The notes under the pieces were generated by a model that saw only the letters and a program-made list of their open reading frames with translations, was not told the DNA's origin and searched no databases. From Holophagaceae bacterium (GTDB lineage Bacteria; Acidobacteriota; Holophagae; Holophagales; Holophagaceae), in assembly GCA_025353305.1 (NCBI GenBank), contig JANXQX010000243.1, forward strand, positions 1 through 14,825: a stretch of 14,825 nt of DNA. Direction: 5' to 3'. Below, piece after piece: positions 1 through 6,622 of the stretch. Every line of letters begins with the position of its first letter. Within the stretch, counting starts at the first letter, position 1. Made by a program: the position numbers and the translations under genes.

Positions 1-121
1 CGCCATCCGTTCCCGAGACGACCCAGTCCTGCGCCGCGTCAGGTTGCCATTCCAGCAGTAAACTTGGGACGTTGCCCGGCAAGGTGCATGTGAACCATTT
101 GTAAAAACCGGCCGGGCCGAG
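1..121. other. Window-edge fragment, no definable gene
   Basis: On the minus strand, the frame just downstream of the stop of the 122-892 gene stays open to the window edge. It translates to protein-like sequence with good GC in third codon positions (ending ...LLLEWQPDAAQDWVVSGTDG). It has no ATG or GTG; the only possible start is a TTG at 82-80 with no Shine-Dalgarno sequence before it. It could be the beginning of a downstream minus-strand gene that continues beyond the window, or chance. I recognise no family. Confidence 0.3.
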
Positions 122-892
122 TCAGCTTTTCCCGATGGCCAGCACGTTCGCGGCCCACTCGATCCAATGTTCGGCCGCAGCGCCATGTCCCAGCTTGAGG
201 GCGGCCAGGGTTTCTGGAGTGGGTTCGGAGAGCGAGAGGATGGGCACGTCGGGAAGTCCGTAGGCCGCGGCGCAAACCATGACTCTTGCGGCGTTGCCAA
301 GGGTCACGACCTTCAGCTTGCCCATGGAACGCGTGTGGGCCTCGAAGATGAGGGTTTGCAGACGATCCAGATTCCATGGCCGCGTGATGCGATTGAAATC
401 TATGGTTTCGCCTTTCGGTGAAAAGCCTGCGTAGGTCATGGCGAGCCCGTGGGTGCGAGGGGGCTTGTCGTCCCAGAAGCCGCCCCGGCCCATGGCGAAA
501 TCCTCATCCTTCTTGTGCAGCAGACCCGCGGCGCGAAGTGCCTGCCAGATCAGATAACTGCTGCCTTCGTCGTCCTGCCAGAAGGGCAGGGGCTGGTTGA
601 TGGCCCGCTGATCCGCGAAGCCGCCCACCAGCAGAATGAGAATGGCGCCCTTTTCCGGAAACAGGGTTGGCACTTCCAGCGGTGTGAAATTCCGGCGTTC
701 CCTGGTGACCCCGCCACCGTGCGCATGCCGGCGTTCCACCGCTGGCGTTCCCGCGTGGGCCGTTTCCAGCGTGGAGCCATCATCGGTGCGGCGCACGTAG
801 ACCCGGCCTTCCTCGAGGCGGGCCAGGATTTCCTGCACGCTGAATTTTGCGGTGTCATGGGGGGATTTTTTGGGCTGATCTACGGGCTCCAT
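122..892 (-). CDS. Unrecognised protein, weak uracil-DNA-glycosylase-like pattern
   Basis: 256 residues, no signal peptide or membrane segment, so probably cytoplasmic. Residues 1-75 are polar and charged. From about residue 83 there is a run ILILLVGG followed by a PFWQDDEGSSYLIWQALRAAGLL stretch, split here as PFW..., G..., ALRAAGLL. This is laid out like the start of the uracil-DNA glycosylase fold (LxVGEAPG, then PF, G, and an AAGL helix). A later strand, KVVTLGNAARVM, resembles its central strand. The catalytic GEAPG-type motif and the C-terminal HPS motif of that family are not present, so a repair activity is not supported. The ATG at 892 is preceded by GAGG at a 6-base distance. This SD overlaps the stop codon of the upstream FHA gene, suggesting translational coupling. 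I am confident it is coding and unsure of any function. Confidence 0.72.
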   Translation of the reverse strand: MEPVDQPKKSPHDTAKFSVQEILARLEEGRVYVRRTDDGSTLETAHAGTPAVERRHAHGGGVTRERRNFTPLEVPTLFPEKGAILILLVGGFADQRAINQPLPFWQDDEGSSYLIWQALRAAGLLHKKDEDFAMGRGGFWDDKPPRTHGLAMTYAGFSPKGETIDFNRITRPWNLDRLQTLIFEAHTRSMGKLKVVTLGNAARVMVCAAAYGLPDVPILSLSEPTPETLAALKLGHGAAAEHWIEWAANVLAIGKS

Positions 893-899
893 GGCCGCC

Positions 900-1337
900 T
901 CACTTCCCCATCAGCTTGGAGGCTTTTCGAGCCAGCTTCTTGAGTGGATTTGAAAGGGCTTCCATGCGGGTTGTCGTTGATCCTGCATCTGCGAGGCCTG
1001 AATCGTGGGGATCATGGACCTCTATGTAGGCCTTCCCACGTGGCTGGTTCAGCACCACCAGAAAGCCACCCACCAGGAAACGGCAGGGCCGGTCGCTGGG
1101 CAGCACCATCGGCTCACCCGCGATGAGCTTGCCCGCACCCTGATAGATGGTGGTATTGGTGGATCCGAGATCCTGAGCCCACCATTCCCCACCTTCGAGT
1201 TTCAGCAACAAATGGGATCGCGAGACGCGTCCGCTGTTGAGTTTGACTGGGGTGAGGTTGTTGCCGAGATTGGTCACGGCGGGATCCCTCCCGATGAGGA
1301 AGGCGGACGAGAAGGAAGTGAGATCGAAGCGGCGCAT
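900..1337 (-). CDS. FHA-domain protein
   Basis: 145 residues. The forkhead-associated fold fills residues about 12-100, with the usual phosphothreonine-reading residues visible: G16-R17, S39-R40 and H42 in RVSRSH, and the D-x-GSTN turn with N61. The family binds pThr peptides of partner proteins and usually works next to Ser/Thr kinases or secretion machinery; neither is in this window. A linker follows, then a basic, probably helical tail (residues about 127-145, with six lysines and two arginines) that could contact membrane or nucleic acid; this is inference. Only one ATG is possible, because an in-frame stop lies just upstream. The SD is weak. The stop is 7 bases before the 122-892 gene, so the two probably form an operon. 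No signal peptide, so cytoplasmic. Confidence 0.9.
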   Translation of the reverse strand: MRRFDLTSFSSAFLIGRDPAVTNLGNNLTPVKLNSGRVSRSHLLLKLEGGEWWAQDLGSTNTTIYQGAGKLIAGEPMVLPSDRPCRFLVGGFLVVLNQPRGKAYIEVHDPHDSGLADAGSTTTRMEALSNPLKKLARKASKLMGK

Positions 1338-1385
1338 GGCGGATTGGAGGATGATGGATGGATTCTACCTTGAGGAGGGAGTTTC
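1338..1385. promoter_or_regulatory. Short divergent spacer, FHA gene / thiolase
   Basis: Only 48 bases separate the two divergent start codons. It carries the thiolase SD (1372-1378). No convincing -35/-10 pair is seen for either side, so one or both promoters probably lie inside the opposing coding region. Confidence 0.4.
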
Positions 1386-2564
1386 ATGGACATCCTGCTG
1401 CTTCCGGGCAAACGCACGCCCTTCGCTGAATACAACGGCCTGTTGCGCCACCAACGGGCCCAGGATCTGGGCGCTCACGCGGGGAGGGCCGCGCTGCAGG
1501 CGGCTTCGGTGGATCCCGCGCTCATTGATCATGTGGTCTTTGGCATGGTGCTTCAGACCACCGCCGATGCGCTTTACGCCGCCCGCCATGTGGGCCTGAA
1601 TTCAGGTGTGCCCCAGGAAATCCCGGCCCTTCTCGTGAACCGCCTGTGCGGTTCGGGATTCGAGGCGGTGGCCGATGCGGCCCGGATGCTGAAGGCCGGG
1701 GACGCCAAGGCAGTTCTCGCGGGCGGCATGGAGGCCATGAGCCAGTCGCCCTTCGTGCTTCGGGGCGATCTCCGCACAGGGTTGAAGCTGGGAGCCGGGA
1801 AGCTCGAAGACAGCCTGATGCAAAGCCTGTTCGACACGCAATGCGGGCTCTACATGGCCCAGACCGCCGAGAACATCGCGAAGGATCGCGCCATCACCCG
1901 GGAAGCCCAGGACGCCTTCGCCGCCACGAGCCAGACCCGCGCCGAGGCCGCGTGGAATTCAGGTGTCTACTCGGAAGAAATCGCAACAATGGAAGTGGCG
2001 CAAGGGCGGAAGGCCATCACGGTGGATCACGACGATCACATGCGGCCCGGCACCAATGTCGAAGCCTTGGCAAAGCTGCCGGCGGCCTTTGGAAAAGAGG
2101 GAACCGTAACGGGTGGCAACGCTTCCGGCATCGTGGATGGCGCCGCCGCGATGGTGGTGACCACCAGCGACGAGGCGGCAAAGCGTGGATGGAAGCCGAT
2201 CGCCCGGCTGGTGGCCTCGAGTGCCGTAGGCGTTGAACCCGCCCGCATGGGTCTGGGCCCGGTGCCCGCGATTCGCGCCGTCCTGGACAAGGCGAACCTT
2301 AAGCTCGCCGACATGGATCTCATCGAAGTGAATGAAGCCTTCGCCGCGCAATGCCTGGCGGTGATGCACGATCTTGACCTGGATCACGCCAAGACCAACG
2401 TCGATGGCGGCGCCATAGCGCTGGGACATCCGCTGGCCGCCAGCGGGGCCAGGCTCCTGCTGCATCTCGCCTATCGCCTTCGAGCCACCGGCAAACATTA
2501 CGGCCTGGCCGCGGCCTGCATCGGCGGCGGCATGGGCATGGCCGTGATCATCGAGCGCTGCTGA
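1386..2564 (+). CDS. Thiolase (acetyl-CoA C-acyltransferase / acetyltransferase)
   Basis: 392 residues, the full length of a bacterial thiolase. It catalyses CoA-dependent cleavage of 3-ketoacyl-CoA to acetyl-CoA and a shortened acyl-CoA (beta-oxidation), or the reverse condensation of two acetyl-CoA. The nucleophilic cysteine is C88 in NRLCGSGFEAV. N316 lies in NEAFA, H348 in GGAIALGHPLAASGAR, and the second catalytic cysteine is C378 in CIGGGMG. The NRLCGSG, GTVTGGNASG and GGAIALGHPL blocks are closest, from memory, to the ACAA2 (mitochondrial 3-ketoacyl-CoA thiolase) branch, so a long- or medium-chain substrate is possible. A strong SD (GAGGAGG at 1372-1378) fixes the ATG. The gene stands alone: no hydroxyacyl-CoA dehydrogenase or enoyl-CoA hydratase is adjacent. 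Its promoter must lie in the 48-base gap or inside the divergent FHA gene. Confidence 0.95.
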   Translation: MDILLLPGKRTPFAEYNGLLRHQRAQDLGAHAGRAALQAASVDPALIDHVVFGMVLQTTADALYAARHVGLNSGVPQEIPALLVNRLCGSGFEAVADAARMLKAGDAKAVLAGGMEAMSQSPFVLRGDLRTGLKLGAGKLEDSLMQSLFDTQCGLYMAQTAENIAKDRAITREAQDAFAATSQTRAEAAWNSGVYSEEIATMEVAQGRKAITVDHDDHMRPGTNVEALAKLPAAFGKEGTVTGGNASGIVDGAAAMVVTTSDEAAKRGWKPIARLVASSAVGVEPARMGLGPVPAIRAVLDKANLKLADMDLIEVNEAFAAQCLAVMHDLDLDHAKTNVDGGAIALGHPLAASGARLLLHLAYRLRATGKHYGLAAACIGGGMGMAVIIERC

Positions 2565-2568
2565 AAGA

Positions 2569-2676
2569 ACCACAAAGAAGTGCAAACCACAAAGCAAAAA
2601 ATGGGAAAGTCAAAAAAAGCGGACCACAAAGACACAAAGACACGAAGAAAAAAAACTTTCTTTGTGTCTTTGTGGT
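2569..2676. repeat. A-rich intergenic repeat with long inverted repeat; possible two-way terminator
   Basis: The spacer between the convergent thiolase and cytochrome genes contains ACCACAAAG at 2569-2577, 2586-2594 and 2623-2631. The third copy opens a perfect 18-base inverted repeat: the left arm is 2623-2640 (ACCACAAAGACACAAAGA), the right arm 2659-2676, with an 18-base A-rich loop. Its place between two gene ends would let it stop transcription from both sides, but the stem is AT-rich and there is no classic GC-stem plus U-run. The composition is strikingly unlike the surrounding GC-rich genes. I recall similar ACCACAAAGACACAAAG elements scattered between genes in unrelated environmental bacteria, so it is probably a dispersed repeat. 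Confidence 0.75.
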
Positions 2677-2683
2677 TCAGAAG

Positions 2684-4051
2684 TTATTTCCCGTAACGCT
2701 TCTGGTAATAGCTTTCGATCTTGGCGCGGTCCTCCTTCGAAAGGCCCTGCAGCCATTTGTGGTCATCCATGGCCTTCACATCCTTGGTGACGCCTGGCAG
2801 CAACTCTTCGGCCTGTGGCAGGAACTCGGTGTAGAAATTCTTGGCCACTTCATAGAAGCCGTGCCATTGGGTGTAGTCGGGACCCATCATGGCTGCGCCC
2901 ATGCGTGCGCGGCGGCCTTCGTGGTGCCACAGCTCGTAGTAGGTCCATTCGATCTTCTCGTCGAAGGGGGTGGGCGTCAGCTTCCCCGCATCGCGCAGCT
3001 TCTTCATGATGGCCTTGGCGGGGATCGCGAACTTGTCGTTGTACAGGTTCACGGCCGCGTCGTATTGCGCATAGTGGCCCTGGACCCAGTTGGAGCCATG
3101 GCAGTTGGCGCAGACCTTCTGCATGTCCGCACGGCGGGCCTCGGAATTCTCCAGTTTTTTGGATACTTCGGGGCGCAGCGTCCAGCTGATGCGGGCACCC
3201 ACATCATGGGTTAGCGGCAAGTCGGTGGTCGCGCTCATGTGGCAGGTGGCGCAGGTGGGAGCGGCGCTGTAATCCTTGCCGAGCACCCAACTCTTGGAGT
3301 CGAGGTTCATCTCGCCGATCTTGGCCCGGTAGGCGATGCCGTGCTTGCTCTCGTTGTAGATCTCGGCCTGCGGATGGTCCGGCCCGAGGTGGCACTTGCC
3401 GCAGTTTTCGGGCTGGCGCGCCACCGATGACGAGAAAGCATGCCGGCTGTGGCAGGCGGAGCAGCTGCCCCGGGAACCATCGGGATTGATGCGGCCGATA
3501 CCGGTGTTAGGCCAGGTCGCCGCATCCAGCTTTCCGGGTCCCGTTACCTTCACCACGCCACCGTGGCATTGTTTGCAGCCAGCATTCGCGGCGGGGATGC
3601 CCTCGGTCAATTCACCAAGCACGTTGTCCAGGGAGCCGAGGATCTCACCGGCCTTGGCGTGATGGCTGGCCTCGAATTCCTTGGTCTCCTTGGCGTGGCA
3701 CCTGCCGCAGTCCTTGGGGGATACCAATACCGTGATTGAAAAACCATTGTGGTCGAAGGCAGTCGCCGAACTCTTGTCGGCCTGGTGGCACTCGTAGCAC
3801 CCAATGCCGGAAGTGGCGTGGCGACTGCCAGCCCATTGCTTGGTCGCCGCCGGAGTGGCCGATTCCTGGTGGCACTCAAGACAGGCGAGCGTTTCCTTCG
3901 AAAGTGGGATTTTTTTTACGGGTGCTTTGGAGGAAGCCACCGATTTGGTTTTCACCGCTGTTGTCTGGGGAGCCGTGGCGTGGAGTGCGGCGGCAAAGGC
4001 CAGCATCGCAAACACCGATGTTATGAAGGGGATTCTGATGAGCTGCCTCAT
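2684..4051 (-). CDS. Secreted octaheme cytochrome c, hydroxylamine-oxidoreductase family
   Basis: 455 residues from the ATG at 4051, which has AGGAGG 4 bases upstream; a longer reading frame from a TTG at 4084 is unlikely. A Sec signal peptide (residues about 1-27, MRQLIRIP then a hydrophobic core ending HATA) sends it to the periplasm. There are eight CXXCH haem-binding motifs, beginning at C57, C85, C115, C159, C197, C217, C267 and C314. About 140 residues without haem motifs follow and look helical. Eight CXXCH motifs plus this tail match the HAO/octaheme family, whose members oxidise hydroxylamine or hydrazine or reduce nitrite. In HAO the fourth haem is the active-site P460, tethered to a C-terminal tyrosine of a neighbouring subunit; Y393 in PDYTQWHG is a candidate equivalent here. 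If Y393 is not the cross-linking residue, a reductive role as in epsilon-proteobacterial HAO is likelier. No NapC/cM552-type quinol partner lies nearby. Octaheme nitrite or tetrathionate reductases are alternatives. Confidence 0.85.
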   Translation of the reverse strand: MRQLIRIPFITSVFAMLAFAAALHATAPQTTAVKTKSVASSKAPVKKIPLSKETLACLECHQESATPAATKQWAGSRHATSGIGCYECHQADKSSATAFDHNGFSITVLVSPKDCGRCHAKETKEFEASHHAKAGEILGSLDNVLGELTEGIPAANAGCKQCHGGVVKVTGPGKLDAATWPNTGIGRINPDGSRGSCSACHSRHAFSSSVARQPENCGKCHLGPDHPQAEIYNESKHGIAYRAKIGEMNLDSKSWVLGKDYSAAPTCATCHMSATTDLPLTHDVGARISWTLRPEVSKKLENSEARRADMQKVCANCHGSNWVQGHYAQYDAAVNLYNDKFAIPAKAIMKKLRDAGKLTPTPFDEKIEWTYYELWHHEGRRARMGAAMMGPDYTQWHGFYEVAKNFYTEFLPQAEELLPGVTKDVKAMDDHKWLQGLSKEDRAKIESYYQKRYGK

Positions 4052-4083
4052 GGGGCCTCCTGGTTGATAAAAAAGCTTAAACA

Positions 4084-4112
4084 ATTTTGGACCAATTGGT
4101 CCGTTTCATCAA
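4084..4112 (-). promoter_or_regulatory. Putative promoter with palindromic operator upstream of the octaheme cytochrome
   Basis: Read on the minus strand, TTGATG (4112-4107) and CAAAAT (4089-4084) sit exactly 17 bases apart as -35 and -10 hexamers, each matching 4 of 6 consensus positions. The perfect 14-base palindrome GGACCAATTGGTCC (4089-4102) fills the spacer, where a bound dimeric repressor would block polymerase. The predicted transcript would have a leader of roughly 25-30 bases before the ATG at 4051. The palindrome is clearly seen; the promoter and operator roles are inferred. The divergent SCP2-type gene starts 114 bases away and might share the control. Confidence 0.4.
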
Positions 4113-4215
4113 CCTGGCCTCTTGAATTTTGCTCAGTGAACCCCTGACCTTTGGTAAGCCGTTGCATTGAGCTCCTCAGTGGCGCCATCCTCAACACTTG
4201 ATCTGGGAGCAAGCC

Positions 4216-5430
4216 ATGGCATTGACAGTGGACGGAATCTTTTCATCCATGCCGGAACTGTTTCTGCCTGAAAAGGCCGCGGGAGTGAATGCCTCGGTCG
4301 CCTACAAGGTCACGGGAGACGGCGGCGGCGATTACACCTGCGTGATCACGGATGGCGTTTTCACGCTGCTCAAGGAATTCAAGGCCGATGCCTCCTCCAC
4401 GGTGCAGATCACGGCGGAGGATTGGGTTGCCCTGAACGAAGGCAAGCTCGACGCCATGCAGGCCTTCATGAGCGGCAAACTCAAGGGCGCGGGCGATCTG
4501 ATGCTGTTGCAGAAATTCCCCAAGTTTTTCAAGAAGCCGGAAGCCAAAAAAGGACCCCAGCAACCGCTCGGGGACCTTGTGGCTACCCGGCTCAAGCTGG
4601 TGGATCAACCCATTTCCGTGGTGGTGGGTACCGAGACCTTCGGTGAAGGTGATGTGGTGAAGGGTGAGGAATCCGCGGTACGAGGACTGCTCACGGGCCT
4701 CCAGGATCCCGGTCCCGCCTTGCTTTCGGGGCAGATCCACTTCAGTGGTGACATGACCAGGCTCAAGTCAGCGTGGAAAACCTGGTCGCAGAACCCGGAA
4801 ATCGCCTTTCCCGCCACCCCTGGCGGCAAGGCGCTGGCCACCCTCTCCAGACGCTATAAAGGCGGAGCCAGCGGCACCCTGGAATTGAAGGTGGACGGCA
4901 CCCCCTACACCTTGAGTTTCACTCCAGACCATCTGTCCGTGCGCCCTGGCGAATGCGATGGGGTGCATACGATCAGCCTGACCGACGGCGATTTCGCCGC
5001 GCTGAATATGGGCAAGCTCAACCTGGTGGGGGCGCTGCTCGGTGGCCAGGCCTCCTTCAAGGGCGACTTCACCCAGATCGCCGCCTACACTGGCTTATTC
5101 GACGCGGCCGTGAATCCAGCCCAGGCCCTCCTTGAATCTATGCCCGATCGATTCGATAAGGAAAAAGCGGGGGATCTGGAAGCGGTGGTGGGCTACAAAC
5201 TGGACGATGTGGAATACACCCTGGTGATCCATGATGGCCATTGCGCGGTGGTGCCCCGGCTATTGAGTCCGGCAGACACCACACTTACAGCAAAACCAGA
5301 TGATTTCACCGCCATGGGCACGGGCCAACTCAACGCCCAGGAAGCTTTCATGAGTGGCAAGATCAAGATCGAAGGCGATCCATTGCTTATGCAGAAAGTC
5401 GCCAAGAGTTTCAAGCGAGTGCAGAGTTAG
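4216..5430 (+). CDS. Protein made of repeated SCP2-like sterol-carrier units
   Basis: 404 residues from the ATG at 4216, which has GGGAG 6 bases upstream; an upstream in-frame TTG at 4198 lacks an SD. No signal peptide, so cytoplasmic. Four SCP2-like units can be lined up by their ends: unit 1 at about 5-105 (AFMSGKLKGAGDLMLLQKF), unit 2 at about 116-190 (ALLSGQIHFSGDMTRLKSA), unit 3 at about 205-295 (ALLGGQASFKGDFTQIAAY) and unit 4 at about 301-402 (AFMSGKIKIEGDPLLMQKV). Unit 2 is short and lacks the GKL-x-x-x-x-AF strand seen in the others. SCP2 domains form a hydrophobic pocket for lipids or acyl-CoA, and bacterial versions are usually a single domain of about 100 residues. Units 1 and 4 are most alike, so the tandem arose by duplication and the middle units diverged. 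Ligand unknown; lipid or acyl-CoA binding is inferred, and the thiolase two genes away is at best suggestive. Confidence 0.85.
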   Translation: MALTVDGIFSSMPELFLPEKAAGVNASVAYKVTGDGGGDYTCVITDGVFTLLKEFKADASSTVQITAEDWVALNEGKLDAMQAFMSGKLKGAGDLMLLQKFPKFFKKPEAKKGPQQPLGDLVATRLKLVDQPISVVVGTETFGEGDVVKGEESAVRGLLTGLQDPGPALLSGQIHFSGDMTRLKSAWKTWSQNPEIAFPATPGGKALATLSRRYKGGASGTLELKVDGTPYTLSFTPDHLSVRPGECDGVHTISLTDGDFAALNMGKLNLVGALLGGQASFKGDFTQIAAYTGLFDAAVNPAQALLESMPDRFDKEKAGDLEAVVGYKLDDVEYTLVIHDGHCAVVPRLLSPADTTLTAKPDDFTAMGTGQLNAQEAFMSGKIKIEGDPLLMQKVAKSFKRVQS

Positions 5431-5664
5431 CCGTCAAGTTCCTTCGCGGCCATTTCCCGGTGTCCAGGATATTTTGTTTGGAAGGTAACAGCCCTCAAAG
5501 GCTGAAGAAGGGCGATCTTGCCCCGGGATTCATTGCTGAAAACCTTCCCGCAACCACAGGAATAAGCCGGACTCTCAGCTCCCGTGAGCCCCTGCAGCTC
5601 TTGCCGGGGGCTTTTCCACAGCTCTTGTGGGAATCTCAGCCGTTACACCGTCGAAGTTTTTTAT
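5431..5664. other. Convergent intergenic region with small hairpins
   Basis: 234 bases between the ends of the SCP2-like gene and the esterase gene. Three short hairpins are visible: CAGCC/GGCTG (5489-5504), GGGC/GCCC (5510-5523) and CCACA-GCTCT-TGTGG, which with flanking pairs spans about 5613-5633. None is followed directly by a U-run on either strand, so they are at most weak terminators. No convincing small gene. Confidence 0.4.
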
Positions 5665-6561
5665 TCACATGGTCTTTGCGGATTGCTGCATTTTGAGGGC
5701 AGTGAGTTCTGCGGGCAGAGTGCCGCCATGGAGCCACGGCGCAAGTCGTTTGAATTCAGGCGCCCAGTAATCCCAATTGTGATTTCCGGGGCGCAGATCC
5801 AACGCGACGGCCCGACCACGCTTCTTCGCCGACTCCGAAAAAGACTTGGTTGCTTCTGCAAGACCATACTTGTCCTCGGTACCACACCCAAGATACAGTT
5901 CGGCTGTCCCTCCGAAATGCTTGAACGGATTCCACGGTGAGAAGCCTTCTGTTGCCACAGGAAAAGCGCGTTTTAGCGAGCTTCGAACCAGCCACCCAAC
6001 CTTGGTGAAAGGTGGCTCGACCAAGGCCGGTGAAAGCGCCGCGCATCGTGAGAAGAGGCTTGTGCGGCCGCAGAGGTTCAAGGCGCCGAAGCCACCCATG
6101 CTGAGTCCTGCCACCGTGCGGTATTCCGCCTTGCCTCCGAAATCCGGAAAGCGCTTTTCCATTTCTGGGATCAATTCTTCGAGCAGGAACTTCTCATAGG
6201 GGAAGGCCCCATCCTGCCGATCCGCATACCAGGATTTGTAATGCGTGACGGAAACCCAAAGGGCCGGTGCGATCAGACCCGCTGCTTCCTGCTGGGCCAC
6301 ATGAGTATAGATGCCGTAACGGATAAGGTCCTTTGGACCGTCATAGGCGCCGGGAAGAAACAGGATGAAACGCCCGCGAACATGCGGGTTGGCGGCTTTC
6401 CACGCCGCAAGCGCGCCACGTGTTGGGACATGAATCGAGATGGGCACATTGCGATTTAAATAATGGGAAGGAAAATCTTCCAGGCTGAAATCGGGGTTTC
6501 CACCGCTGGCAAAGCAGGCGAAGCTGAACAACAACAACAGGCTTGATTTGAGCGCGCCCAT
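5665..6561 (-). CDS. Secreted esterase D-type alpha/beta hydrolase
   Basis: 298 residues from the ATG at 6561. GGGAGG lies 6 bases upstream (6573-6568), and a hydrophobic signal sequence follows (MGALKSSLLLLFSFACFASG), so this start is preferred over the longer frame reaching back to 6705. It is exported to the periplasm or outside; the C in SFAC is not a good lipobox. The catalytic triad of the esterase/S-formylglutathione hydrolase/antigen 85 family (PF00756) is visible: nucleophile S154 in GLSMGGFGAL, acid D230 in GTEDKYG and H261 in GNHNWDYW. FLPGAYDG (residues about 68-75) forms the oxyanion loop. Members hydrolyse carboxylic or acyl esters such as feruloyl-xylan, siderophore or short-chain esters; the substrate cannot be read here. 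It is divergent from the Kdo-kinase-like gene. Confidence 0.9.
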   Translation of the reverse strand: MGALKSSLLLLFSFACFASGGNPDFSLEDFPSHYLNRNVPISIHVPTRGALAAWKAANPHVRGRFILFLPGAYDGPKDLIRYGIYTHVAQQEAAGLIAPALWVSVTHYKSWYADRQDGAFPYEKFLLEELIPEMEKRFPDFGGKAEYRTVAGLSMGGFGALNLCGRTSLFSRCAALSPALVEPPFTKVGWLVRSSLKRAFPVATEGFSPWNPFKHFGGTAELYLGCGTEDKYGLAEATKSFSESAKKRGRAVALDLRPGNHNWDYWAPEFKRLAPWLHGGTLPAELTALKMQQSAKTM

Positions 6562-6622
6562 TCCCATCCTCCCGGATTCCTGGCCTTTCAAGCCTCGCAT
6601 GGGCCTGGGTCCCTGGACACGC

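Noticed and set aside
4052..4084. TTG start of the octaheme cytochrome
   Set aside because: The ATG at 4051 has AGGAGG upstream and starts a normal signal peptide; the TTG lies at the predicted promoter -10.
5460..5696. Plus-strand frame with a peroxiredoxin-like stretch (KKGDLAPGFIAEN)
   Set aside because: The resemblance covers only about a dozen residues, there is no catalytic cysteine region or SD, and the frame overlaps the esterase end. Probably chance.
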